Below, piece by piece: positions 7,984-16,364 of a stretch of DNA of 64,000 nucleotides (position 1 is its first letter; each line of letters begins with the position of its first letter). The DNA is taken from assembly GCF_900113865.1 (NCBI RefSeq), contig NZ_FOQY01000018.1, positions 109,672 through 173,671 on the forward strand, written 5' to 3'. Position numbers and translations under genes: made by a program. The stretch is from Streptosporangium canum (GTDB lineage Bacteria; Actinomycetota; Actinomycetes; Streptosporangiales; Streptosporangiaceae). The notes beneath the pieces are model-generated. The model did no database searches and was not told where the DNA came from. It was given only the letters and a program-made list of their open reading frames with translations.

Positions 7984-8718
7984 GTGAATGAAGTCCCAGG
8001 TCAGCGGCGGCCTGCCTGGCCGACACTGGTCGTGGCGTCCGCGCTGACGCTGCTCTGCGCGGTGGTGGCCGGGGTGGCCGCCGGCACCGCCGGGACCGAG
8101 CTCACGCGCGGCCCGAGCCAGGCGGAGCTGGACAGGGCCGCCGCCGGTGAGATGGCCCTGCGCTGGCAGGTGTGGCCCGCCGGGAGGGTCTTCCCCGAGA
8201 CCATCAGCTACGCCGCCGAGCAGGGCGGCGAGGAGAAGGCCCGCCGGGTGGGCATCTCGCCGGAGACCCGCTGTGACAGGGGCGTGGACGCCAAGCTGAG
8301 GAAGGCGCTGCGGCGGGCGGGCTGCCGGGGCATCCTGCGCGCCACCTACATCGACGCGCTCCAGGGCGTCGTCGTCACCGTCGGCGTCGCGGCCTTCACG
8401 GGGGAGGCGGGCGCGGCCGCCGCCAAGGCGGCGCTGCCCAGGGCCGGCCGTCCCTCGCCGGGCCTGCGGGCGCTGGCCTTCCCGGGCACGGTCACCGACC
8501 GGTTCACCGCCGCCGGACGGCAGAGCAGCCTGGTACGGCAGGCCGGGCCGTACGTGGTGATGACCACGGTCGGGCAGATCGACGGGCGTCCCGCCAAGGC
8601 CGTGGGGGAGCAGCGGCCGGCCATGTTCGCCTTCACCGGCGACATCGCCGACAGGATCCTCGCCGACCTGTCCACGCCCGTACGGCCCGACTGCGTCTCC
8701 GAGGAGTGGCGGTGCTGA
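7984..8718 (+). CDS. Membrane-anchored protein, protease partner, copy 1
   Basis: 244 residues: short cytoplasmic N-terminus, one membrane helix (about residues 12-36), then an extracytoplasmic domain. Unknown family, but clearly paralogous to the gene at 10139: both share RWQ-x-W, VFPE, ARRVG-(I/L)-(S/A)-PET, a CR-x-x-LRATY(I/V)D block and the VTVG(V/I)A strand. The last codons overlap the start of the subtilase, implying translational coupling. TAAGGT at 7971-7976 is seven bases before the GTG, so the mRNA may be leaderless. Probably acts with the protease at the membrane (inference from the repeated pairing). Confidence 0.72.
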   Translation: MNEVPGQRRPAWPTLVVASALTLLCAVVAGVAAGTAGTELTRGPSQAELDRAAAGEMALRWQVWPAGRVFPETISYAAEQGGEEKARRVGISPETRCDRGVDAKLRKALRRAGCRGILRATYIDALQGVVVTVGVAAFTGEAGAAAAKAALPRAGRPSPGLRALAFPGTVTDRFTAAGRQSSLVRQAGPYVVMTTVGQIDGRPAKAVGEQRPAMFAFTGDIADRILADLSTPVRPDCVSEEWRC

Positions 8719-10034
8719 GGCGGGCGGGGGTGGCCGGGGTGCTGGCCATGATCGCGCTGGGGGCGGCGCCCGCCGCGCACGCCGACGACGTGCGGGGCAG
8801 CCAGCACCAGGTGCTGCGGACCCTCGACCTGCCCGGTGCCTGGCGGATCTCCAAGGGCGGGGGCGTGACCGTCGCGGTGCTGGACTCGGGGGTGGATCCG
8901 GCCCATCGCGACCTGGTGGGCTCGGTGACCGAGGGCAAGGACTTCACCACGGGGGCCAACCCGCCGGGGGTGGCTCCGCTGCGGCTGCACGGAACCTACA
9001 TGGCGTCGCTGATCGCCGGGCACGGGCACGGCCCCGGCGGAGCCGACGGGGTGATCGGTGTCGCGCCCAGGGCGCGGGTGCTGTCGGTCCGGGTGATCCT
9101 GGAGGACGAGGAGCCGGGTTTCCGCGAGTTCAACACCGCCGAGCGGTTCGAGGACGTGGTGGCCAGGGGCATCAGATACGCCGTGGACCAGGGTGCGGAC
9201 GTGATCAACATGTCGATCTCCAAGGAGCTGGCGACCAGGGAGGAACGGGCGGCGATCCGTTACGCGATCTCCCGGGGGGTCGTGCTGGTCGCGGCGGCGG
9301 GCAACGAGGGCGCGGGCAAGCCCGACTCCACCGGCTACGCCCCCTACTCCTACCCGGCGGCCTTCCCCGGGGTGGTCTCGGTGGCCGCGGCCGACCGGGG
9401 GCTGCGCAGAGCCTCGTTCTCCAACTGGAACCCCTCGGTCCTGGTGGCCGCGCCCGGGGTGGACATCTTCGGCGCGGGCCCCGGCGACGAGTACTGGGTC
9501 GGCCGTGGCACTTCGCAGGCGTCCGCGCTCGTCTCCGGCGTCGCTGCACTGATTAAAGCGAAATATCCAGAAATGTCGCCCGCGCTGGTCGCGCAGGCGC
9601 TCACCGCCGGGGCGAGCCGGCGGCCGACCGGAGGGTACGACACCGGCATGGGCTTCGGCGTGGTCAACGCCCCCCGGGCGCTCGCCGAGGCCGCCAGGAT
9701 CTCCCGCCACACCCTCACCGCCACGGGACCCGGCAGCCATGATCCCGCCCGCCCGATGGGCGGGGGGGTGGAGCCGGTCCAGGTGGTCCACCGGGACCAG
9801 CGCAAGATCACCACGTACGGAGGGGTGGCCGTGGCCGCCGGATTCGGCGCGGTCGTGTCCCTGGTGGTGATCGCCGTGTCCGTCGGCCGGACCGCCCGGT
9901 CGTCGGACGGCCCGGCGGAGAGCGTCGCGACCGGCCCCGTGGACGGCCCTGCGACCGGTTCCGGGAACGGCTCGGCGGACGGCCCCGTGGACACGTCGGG
10001 GCCCCTCGGTCCCGGTTCCCCGGCCGCACCCTGA
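8712..10034 (+). CDS. Subtilisin-like (S8) serine protease, mycosin-like, copy 1
   Basis: Secreted or membrane S8 protease. Signal peptide (GVAGVLAMIALGAAPAAHA), catalytic Asp in AVLDSGVDP, His in LHGTYMASLIAG, Asn in AAAGNEGAG, Ser in RGTSQASALVSG, and a membrane helix near the C-terminus (GGVAVAAGFGAVVSLVVIAV) with a Gly/Ser/Pro tail. This layout is that of mycosins of type VII secretion, yet no Esx or Ecc gene is in the window. GTG at 8712 follows GAGGAG and overlaps the upstream stop; GTG at 8706 is also in frame. After the catalytic Ser lies an AT-rich codon run (9546-9577). Confidence 0.88.
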   Translation: MLRRAGVAGVLAMIALGAAPAAHADDVRGSQHQVLRTLDLPGAWRISKGGGVTVAVLDSGVDPAHRDLVGSVTEGKDFTTGANPPGVAPLRLHGTYMASLIAGHGHGPGGADGVIGVAPRARVLSVRVILEDEEPGFREFNTAERFEDVVARGIRYAVDQGADVINMSISKELATREERAAIRYAISRGVVLVAAAGNEGAGKPDSTGYAPYSYPAAFPGVVSVAAADRGLRRASFSNWNPSVLVAAPGVDIFGAGPGDEYWVGRGTSQASALVSGVAALIKAKYPEMSPALVAQALTAGASRRPTGGYDTGMGFGVVNAPRALAEAARISRHTLTATGPGSHDPARPMGGGVEPVQVVHRDQRKITTYGGVAVAAGFGAVVSLVVIAVSVGRTARSSDGPAESVATGPVDGPATGSGNGSADGPVDTSGPLGPGSPAAP

Positions 10035-10138
10035 GGGCCTGGAGGCCGCGGACGCGAGACGGAATCCCGTACGGACGGTGACAGCATAAATACGCTGCGA
10101 CGATATGGCGGCAGAGCCCTGCAACGTAGCATCGAAGT

Positions 10139-11098
10139 ATGTCGAAGCCGGAGCGGTCACAGGAGCCGGGACGGCGCAGGGACGCCTCGGCGTCCCCTGC
10201 TCGTGACGGCTGGCCGCCACCGGGTTCCTGGACGCCGCGCGCGGGCGGCGCCCGGGTGCGCCGCGCGCCTCCGTCGGGCACCGGCGCCCGGCGGGTCCGG
10301 GTGCGGGCCTGGTCGGCCGCGGGCCGCGACCGCCTGGCGGCCGAGCGCGCCGAGCTGGCGACCCTGGAGCAGGGGATCCGGTTCCGCACGATCTTCCTGA
10401 TCCTGATGGGCACGATCCTGGCGATCGCCGCGAGCAACGTGCTGACCGGTGCGGTCGGACTGTTCCGCGAGACCGCGGCCCGCCCGCTCACCGCCGCCGA
10501 GCAGGCCCGTTACATCAAGGACGACATCGCCAGGCGCTGGCAGGCCTGGTCCACCGACCTGGTCTTCCCCGAGGAGCTGCAGTACATCGGCCTGGGCCGG
10601 GCCCAGCAGTACGCCCGGCGGGTCGGCCTGGCCCCCGAGACCCCCTGCAGGTCCGGCACGGACGCCTCGACGGGCTCCGTCCTCGCCCAGTACGGCTGCC
10701 GCACGCTGCTGCGGGCCACCTACGTGGACCAGACGTCCACCTTCGTCATCACCGTGGGCATCGCGGTGCTGCGGGACGAGGAGACGCGGATCGCCGCGAC
10801 CGCGCAGCTCCCGGTCGACGACCGCGTGGGGGTGCGGCCCGTGGCGTTCCCCGGCACGGCCAGCGAGCTGTTCGGCGCCGCCCAGCGGCAGCGCAACGCC
10901 TGGATCCCGGTCGGTCCCTACGTCGTCTTCTCCACCGCCGGTTACAGCGACGGACGCACCCGTCAGTCGATCTCCCCGGAGGAGATCCTGCACAGCGAGC
11001 TGTGGCCGGCGGCGCAGGCGGTCGCCGGGCGCATCGCCCGCGCCCTGGGTGACGAGCCGAACGCCGTGCCGCAGTGCACCCAGGGGAACGTGTGTTGA
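10139..11098 (+). CDS. Membrane-anchored protein, protease partner, copy 2
   Basis: 319 residues, paralogue of the gene at 7984 with a longer Arg/Pro-rich cytoplasmic N-terminus (residues 1-75), one membrane helix (about 83-105, TIFLILMGTILAIAASNVL) and the same external domain (RWQAW, VFPEE, ARRVGLAPET, CRTLLRATYVD, ITVGIAV). Overlaps the following protease gene exactly as copy 1 does. ATG at 10139. Function unknown; the conserved cysteines suggest a disulfide in the external domain. Confidence 0.72.
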   Translation: MSKPERSQEPGRRRDASASPARDGWPPPGSWTPRAGGARVRRAPPSGTGARRVRVRAWSAAGRDRLAAERAELATLEQGIRFRTIFLILMGTILAIAASNVLTGAVGLFRETAARPLTAAEQARYIKDDIARRWQAWSTDLVFPEELQYIGLGRAQQYARRVGLAPETPCRSGTDASTGSVLAQYGCRTLLRATYVDQTSTFVITVGIAVLRDEETRIAATAQLPVDDRVGVRPVAFPGTASELFGAAQRQRNAWIPVGPYVVFSTAGYSDGRTRQSISPEEILHSELWPAAQAVAGRIARALGDEPNAVPQCTQGNVC

Positions 11099-12324
11099 GG
11101 CGGCGGTTCTGGGCGGCGGGCGCCCTGGTCGGGCTCTCCCTGACGGTCTCCGTCCCGGTGGGCGCGGCCGACGTGCGCGAGGAGCAGCGCTGGGTGCTGG
11201 AGGCGATGAACGTCGAGCAGGCCTGGAAGACCACCAGGGGGGCGGGCGTCACCGTGGCCCTGGTGGACGGCCGGGTGGACGGGGCCGTCGCGGAGCTGCG
11301 CGGCCGGGTCGTCTCCGGTCCCGACATGGGCTCGGCGCAGCAGGCGGGCGGCAGGCCCGCCGCGGCCTGGCACGGCACGGCGATGGCCTCGCTCATCGCC
11401 GGGGCGGGCAGCGGGAGCGGCGGCCTCCTCGGGGCCGCCCCCGAGGCACGGATCCTCTCCCTGCCGCTGGTCCTGCGGAGCGGGACGGAGGGCCGGGCCG
11501 GCCTGCCGGACGCGGACCTGCGGACCCGGACCGACAGCCCGCTGGCCCGCGCGATCCGCTACGCCGCCAACCACGGGGCCAAGGTCGTCAGCATGTCCCT
11601 GGGGGCCTACGGGCCGCACAAGGCCGAGCGCGAGGCCGTCTCCTACGCGCTGTCCCGCGGGGTGGTGCTGGTGGCGGCCGTCGGCAACGACGGCGCCTCC
11701 GAGTACGCCCTCGACAACGCCACCTCCTTCTGGAACTTCCCCGCCGGATACTCCGGGGTCATCGGGGTGGGCGCGGTCGACTCGACGGGCCGGCCGGCCA
11801 CGTTCAGCAGCGACAACCTGTCGGTGCTGGTCTCCGCGCCGGGAGTGGACGTGCCGGTGGTGACCCCGGGCGGCGCCTACGGCTCCTCGGAGGGGACCAG
11901 TGCGGCGACGGCGCTGGTGGCGGGGGTCGCCGCACTCATAAAAGCTAAATATCCGGATATCTCGCCGCATCTGGTGGCGCAGGCTCTCACCTCGACCGCC
12001 ACGTCCGCCCCCGTCGCCGGATACGACGACCACGTCGGCTTCGGCGTCGTCGACGCCGGCGCGGCACTCGCCAGGGCGGGAGAGCTGATGAACCGCACGG
12101 CGCCGGCGACGGCGCCGGCGGTCAAGCACTTCGGCGCGGGCCCCCTGCCTCAGGAGCCCGCCCGGCCCGGCCCGGAGCCGTTGCGGCTCTGGCTGTACGG
12201 CGCGGGCCTGCTGGGCGGGCTGCTGGCGTTCGGAGGAGCCGTGGTGCTGCTGAACCGGCGGTCGGAGCAGTCCGCCCCGGCGCCGGGAGGGCCGATGACG
12301 GGGCAGGGGTGGCCGTGGCCGTGA
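11092..12324 (+). CDS. Subtilisin-like (S8) serine protease, mycosin-like, copy 2
   Basis: 410 residues. Signal peptide (FWAAGALVGLSLTVSVPVGA), Asp in VALVDGRVDG (DGR instead of the usual DSG), His in WHGTAMASLIAG, Asn in AAVGNDGAS, Ser in EGTSAATALVAG, and a C-terminal membrane helix (LYGAGLLGGLLAFGGAVVLL). GTG at 11092, with AGGGGAAC upstream, overlaps the stop of the partner gene (GTGTTGA), matching copy 1 (GTGCTGA). AT-rich codons follow the catalytic Ser here too (11931-11964). It arose by duplication of the 7984-10034 pair or the reverse. Confidence 0.88.
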   Translation: MLRRRFWAAGALVGLSLTVSVPVGAADVREEQRWVLEAMNVEQAWKTTRGAGVTVALVDGRVDGAVAELRGRVVSGPDMGSAQQAGGRPAAAWHGTAMASLIAGAGSGSGGLLGAAPEARILSLPLVLRSGTEGRAGLPDADLRTRTDSPLARAIRYAANHGAKVVSMSLGAYGPHKAEREAVSYALSRGVVLVAAVGNDGASEYALDNATSFWNFPAGYSGVIGVGAVDSTGRPATFSSDNLSVLVSAPGVDVPVVTPGGAYGSSEGTSAATALVAGVAALIKAKYPDISPHLVAQALTSTATSAPVAGYDDHVGFGVVDAGAALARAGELMNRTAPATAPAVKHFGAGPLPQEPARPGPEPLRLWLYGAGLLGGLLAFGGAVVLLNRRSEQSAPAPGGPMTGQGWPWP

Positions 12325-12457
12325 ATCCGGGCCGGGGAAGGACATGGCGTGAGTTGAATTCGATTGGAACGCGTTTTGGACACTGTTCGGACGCGGTGGG
12401 GTCGCTGACGGCCCCGATGGTTCGAGGACCGTCAAATATTCGCTAAGGTCGCCCGTC

Positions 12458-12829
12458 ATGGGGTACGAGTTGCGCGTGGAGCGCCCTGCGCCTCTCGCCT
12501 TCGCGGAGCTCGCGACTGTGCTGGGGCAGGCGGGGTTCGAGTTCCGCGGTTCACAGGAGGCGGGCGAGGTCCTGGCCCGCCATGGTGAAGGCGTTCATGC
12601 CATAGCCGTCTGGAACGGCGGCGGCCTGTCCGGCACGCCCGGATCCGACTGGCAGGTGGCCCAGCTGGCACGGGTGTCGGCCCTGCTGGGCGCGCGCCTG
12701 GTCGGAGAGGACGGGGAGTCCTACGCGATCCGTGACGGCCTCGTCGAGCAGCTGAACGGCTCCGCGGCCTACGAGTTCGGAAAGATCGACGAGATTCTCG
12801 CGGCCGGGCCGGCCGTATGGAGCCGGTAG
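12458..12829 (+). CDS. Hypothetical protein upstream of the alkyltransferase-like gene
   Basis: 123 residues, no membrane segment. Starts MGYELRVERPAPLAFAEL and has an alternating strand/helix pattern. I recognise no family. TAAGGT at 12444-12449 lies eight bases before the ATG with no Shine-Dalgarno, so the mRNA may be leaderless. Its 3' end overlaps the next gene by 13 bases, so the two are one unit. Confidence 0.65.
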   Translation: MGYELRVERPAPLAFAELATVLGQAGFEFRGSQEAGEVLARHGEGVHAIAVWNGGGLSGTPGSDWQVAQLARVSALLGARLVGEDGESYAIRDGLVEQLNGSAAYEFGKIDEILAAGPAVWSR

Positions 12830-13137
12830 GCCACCCGCCCCCCTATGCGGAGCGGGTGCTCGACCTGGTCGAACGCATCCCGCGCGGCAGGGTGATGTCC
12901 TACGGCGACATCGCCGAATACCTCGGGGAGGGGGGTCCCCGCCAGGTCGGGAGGGTCATGTCCACCTGGGGCGGCGGTGTGCCCTGGTGGCGTGTCGTGC
13001 ATGCCGACGGCACCCCGCCGCCGGGCCACGAGCAGAGGTGTCTGACCAGGTGGCGGGAGGAGCGGACCCCGTTGAGGGGCGCCCGCGCCGACATGCGCGC
13101 GGCGAGATGGGACGGAGCGCCGGAAAGCACGGCGTAA
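12817..13137 (+). CDS. Alkyltransferase-like (MGMT-fold) DNA repair protein
   Basis: 106 residues of the O6-alkylguanine alkyltransferase fold: RIPRGRVMSYGDIAEYLG helix-turn-helix, then GGVPWWRVVHADG. In true alkyltransferases the active-site motif is PCHR; here it is PWWR, so the acceptor Cys is Trp, as in alkyltransferase-like (ATL) proteins that bind O6-alkylguanine and hand it to nucleotide excision repair. Overlaps the preceding gene. Same position as Rv3204 in M. tuberculosis. Confidence 0.9.
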   Translation: MEPVGHPPPYAERVLDLVERIPRGRVMSYGDIAEYLGEGGPRQVGRVMSTWGGGVPWWRVVHADGTPPPGHEQRCLTRWREERTPLRGARADMRAARWDGAPESTA

Positions 13138-13204
13138 CCCGCTTCGGCGCGGCACACTAACATGGCCTAGGACAGCGCTCTGTCCGAAAGGCGGTGCCTC
13201 CCCC

Positions 13205-16111
13205 ATGGCCACCGGCGCCACGCCCGCGCGATCCGGCGGCGATCCCGTCGCCGACCGTCTACGGGCTGTTCAAGATCTCTGTGACCGGGGAGAACCACTC
13301 GAATCCATCGTGGCGGCGGTGCTGGCCGAGGGGCTGACCCCGGCCGAGCGCCGCAGGTTCGACGCCGACGCCCTGGCCGGCCCCCTCGGTTCCCGGCTGG
13401 ACCTGGCGGTCAAGCGCGGCGCCGCCCGCCGGCGCGAGTTCGTCACCCTCTTCAAGCCCTACATCGCCGGTGTGGACGCGCGGGTCAAGCGTGATCTTCC
13501 GGTGGCCCGCAGGATCGCCTTCCACCTGGTCGAGCATCGGGAGGTGGACGACCTCGCCGACGGCGACGCGCTGCAGAAGATCGCCGCGGCCGCGGCGGAG
13601 CCGTCCAGGCGGGTCCGCAGGAAGCTGCGCTGGTATGCGGACCTGCCGTTCCAGGACGAGCTGCCGGAGGCCATGTTCCGGCTGCGTGCCGCCGACCTGA
13701 TCCCCATGACCCAGGTCGAGGACGTCTCCTGGTCCGGCGGGCGGCTGCGGATCAGCGGCCACGCCTACCTGGCCGGGCTCTCGGTCCGCGGCCCCCGCTT
13801 CAACCGGGCCTCCGTCGTGCTGCGCGGCCCCCGCTGGCTGCCGCCGGTACGGCTGCGCACCCGCAGGGTCCTCCACCCGGAGGCCACCTACGGCGCCCAG
13901 GAGGCCGGCTGCAACTACGACTGGTCCGGTTTCACCGCCGAGCTGCACCCGTGGTCGCTGCGCTGGCGGGCGGGCGTGCGGGCCGCCGTGCGCGGCGGCA
14001 AGCGGCTGCTCCGCCACCGGGCCGTCGTGCGCGACACCACCACCTGGCGCGCCGAGATCGTGATCTGGAGCCGGGGCGCCCGCGCCACCGGCCTGCTCCG
14101 CGGCCCCTCCATCGGCCGCACCGAGCGTCCCCGGGGGCTGGATCTCGGCCGCGGCTGGTGGGCCCGCCCGGTCTGGACCTCCGACCGCGCCCTCCAGGTC
14201 GTGCTGCAGCCCACCCGGGCCGAGCTGACCGGGGTGCGGCTGGACGGCGACCGGCTGGAGCTGACGGTGTTCCTGCCGGGCAGGGGGCAGGGCAAGGGCC
14301 ACGCGCGCCTGGACGGCCACCGGATGTCGGCCGACTTCACCCCCGTGGAGGGGGGCACCGAGGTCGTCGTGCCGCTGGCCGTACCGTCGCTGCTGCAGGA
14401 GCGTGACGGCGGCCGGCTCTGGATCGAGCCCAAGGGCGACCCCGCGGCCGCCGTCATGCTCGGCCGGGCCGCGGAGAGCCGTTCGGTCGTCGGCGAGCGG
14501 GAGATCACCGTGCTGGGCGACCGGCGGGACCGGGTGATCGTCTCCGCGCACCGGATCCGCCCGGTCGTCTCCACGGCGACCTGGGGCGAGGACGGCGTGC
14601 TCACCCTCGAAGGCTCATACCCCGGCTCCGGGCCGGCCGAGCTGACGCTCCGGCACCGCACCGGACTGATCCACACCGTGGCGTTGGAGCGTGCCGACTC
14701 CCGTTTCTCGGTGCGGTTCGCGCCCGCCGCGATGCCCCGCTTCGGGGAGAGCGTGCCGCTGGGCAGCGGGAGCTGGAGCTGGAGCATGGCGGTCCGCGAC
14801 CCCTCCGGGGAGATCGTGCCGCTCCGCGTCGACCACGCCATCCTCGACTCGCTGGACGAGGATCCGAAGATCCGTGACGGCCGGGAATACCGCCTGATCT
14901 CCACCCGGTTCGACGTGCCGGTGCTGACCGTCGCCGAGGACCTGCCCGACGACGAGAGGGGCGCCGGCGGCCTGTACGCGCTGCGGCGCTCGTTCTACCC
15001 GGCCGAGCGGGCCCGCGAGCTGAACGACGCGACCGTCTACGTCGCCTACGACGGGCGGCAGTACGAAGGCAACGTCCGCGCGATCTACGAGGAGCGGATG
15101 CGGCGCGGCGACGACCGCGAGCACATCTGGGTGGTCAAGGACGGGGCGTTCACGCCCCCGGCCGCGGCCGAGCTCGGGTTCGGCTCGGACGTCCGGCCGA
15201 CCGTGGTCCGCGCGGGCAGCCGGGAGCACTACGCCGTGCTCGCCCGCTCGCGGCACGTGGTGACCAACGGCTTCCTGCCGCCGTGGTTTCGGGCGCGCGA
15301 GGACCAGATGGTCGTGCAGACCTGGCACGGCAGCCCGCTCAAGCGCCTGGGCAACGACCTGCCGCACATGTCCCGCGATCCGAGGCCGCCGGCCTGGCAC
15401 CGGCAGGCCGTGGAGGTGCGGGGCTGGGACCTGCTGGTCTCGCAGAGCCCGTGGGCGACCCCGATCCTGCGCAAGGCGTTCGGCTACCAGGGCGAGGTCC
15501 TGGAGAGCGGCTATCCCCGCAACGACGTGCTGTCCGCCCCCGACAGGGAGGAGCTGGCCGCGCGGGTGCGCCACCGGCTCGGCATCGCCGAGGGCGTCAG
15601 GGTGGTGCTCTACGCGCCGACCTTCCGCGACTACGACCGTAAGAACGCCTCGCTCCGGCTGGACCTGGCCGAGGCGCGGCGGGTGCTCGGCCCCGGCTAC
15701 GAGTTCCTGATCAGGGCGCACTCGATGCAGGCGGCGCCCAACATGCCCCAGGGCCTCGGGCGGGACGTCACCACCTATCCGGACATGGCGGATCTGTTGC
15801 TGATCGCCGACGTGCTGATCACCGACTACTCCTCCGTCATGTTCGACTTCGCCGCGACCGGGCGGCCCATGCTCTTCTTCACCCACGACCTGCAGCGCTA
15901 CTCGGCCAAGCGCGGCCTCTATCTCGACCTGGCCGCCGAGGCCCCCGGGCCGCTGCTGGCCACCGGGGCCCAGGTGATCGAGGCGGTCCGGACGATCGAC
16001 GAGGTGAGCGCCGCGCACGCCGAGCGGTACGACCGGTTCCGGCGCGTCTACGCTCCCCGCGACGACGGCAAGGCGACGGCCCGGCTGGTCGACCACGTCT
16101 TCGTCTCCTGA
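13205..16111 (+). CDS. CDP-glycerol glycerophosphotransferase family protein
   Basis: 968 residues. The C-terminal 400 or so are a TagF/TagB-type domain: VVQTWHGSPLKRLGND, VVLYAPTFRDYD, LLIADVLITDYSSVMFDFA and a late FFTHDLQRY. Such enzymes polymerise glycerol phosphate or related units in teichoic acids. The N-terminal half (about residues 1-550) is beta-rich, with no family I can name; it may be an extra glycan-binding or scaffold part. No membrane helix. It stands alone between the ATL gene and adnA. Confidence 0.85.
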   Translation: MATGATPARSGGDPVADRLRAVQDLCDRGEPLESIVAAVLAEGLTPAERRRFDADALAGPLGSRLDLAVKRGAARRREFVTLFKPYIAGVDARVKRDLPVARRIAFHLVEHREVDDLADGDALQKIAAAAAEPSRRVRRKLRWYADLPFQDELPEAMFRLRAADLIPMTQVEDVSWSGGRLRISGHAYLAGLSVRGPRFNRASVVLRGPRWLPPVRLRTRRVLHPEATYGAQEAGCNYDWSGFTAELHPWSLRWRAGVRAAVRGGKRLLRHRAVVRDTTTWRAEIVIWSRGARATGLLRGPSIGRTERPRGLDLGRGWWARPVWTSDRALQVVLQPTRAELTGVRLDGDRLELTVFLPGRGQGKGHARLDGHRMSADFTPVEGGTEVVVPLAVPSLLQERDGGRLWIEPKGDPAAAVMLGRAAESRSVVGEREITVLGDRRDRVIVSAHRIRPVVSTATWGEDGVLTLEGSYPGSGPAELTLRHRTGLIHTVALERADSRFSVRFAPAAMPRFGESVPLGSGSWSWSMAVRDPSGEIVPLRVDHAILDSLDEDPKIRDGREYRLISTRFDVPVLTVAEDLPDDERGAGGLYALRRSFYPAERARELNDATVYVAYDGRQYEGNVRAIYEERMRRGDDREHIWVVKDGAFTPPAAAELGFGSDVRPTVVRAGSREHYAVLARSRHVVTNGFLPPWFRAREDQMVVQTWHGSPLKRLGNDLPHMSRDPRPPAWHRQAVEVRGWDLLVSQSPWATPILRKAFGYQGEVLESGYPRNDVLSAPDREELAARVRHRLGIAEGVRVVLYAPTFRDYDRKNASLRLDLAEARRVLGPGYEFLIRAHSMQAAPNMPQGLGRDVTTYPDMADLLLIADVLITDYSSVMFDFAATGRPMLFFTHDLQRYSAKRGLYLDLAAEAPGPLLATGAQVIEAVRTIDEVSAAHAERYDRFRRVYAPRDDGKATARLVDHVFVS

Positions 16112-16364
16112 GTCCGGACGGGGCGGGGCCGGGCCCCGGCGATCAGATGGCATGCGTCACTGTGCGATCCCTTTCGCCGGAGCGCGGTGCCGGACCGGCA
16201 GGGGCCGTGCCCGGCGCCACGCCCGGCCCGCACCGGCCTGAGCTGGGCGTGCGCTCGCACCGGTCATCGGGGGGAGCCGGGACCGGCTGGTCATCCGGCT
16301 GATCGAATCGGGGGGTTCGCCATACCGCGCATCCGGACTCGGCACGATCATCGTCCGGGATCTG

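Noticed and set aside
7984..12324. A type VII secretion locus
   Set aside because: Only mycosin-like proteases and their partners are present; no EccB/C/D/E, Esx or PE/PPE-type gene.
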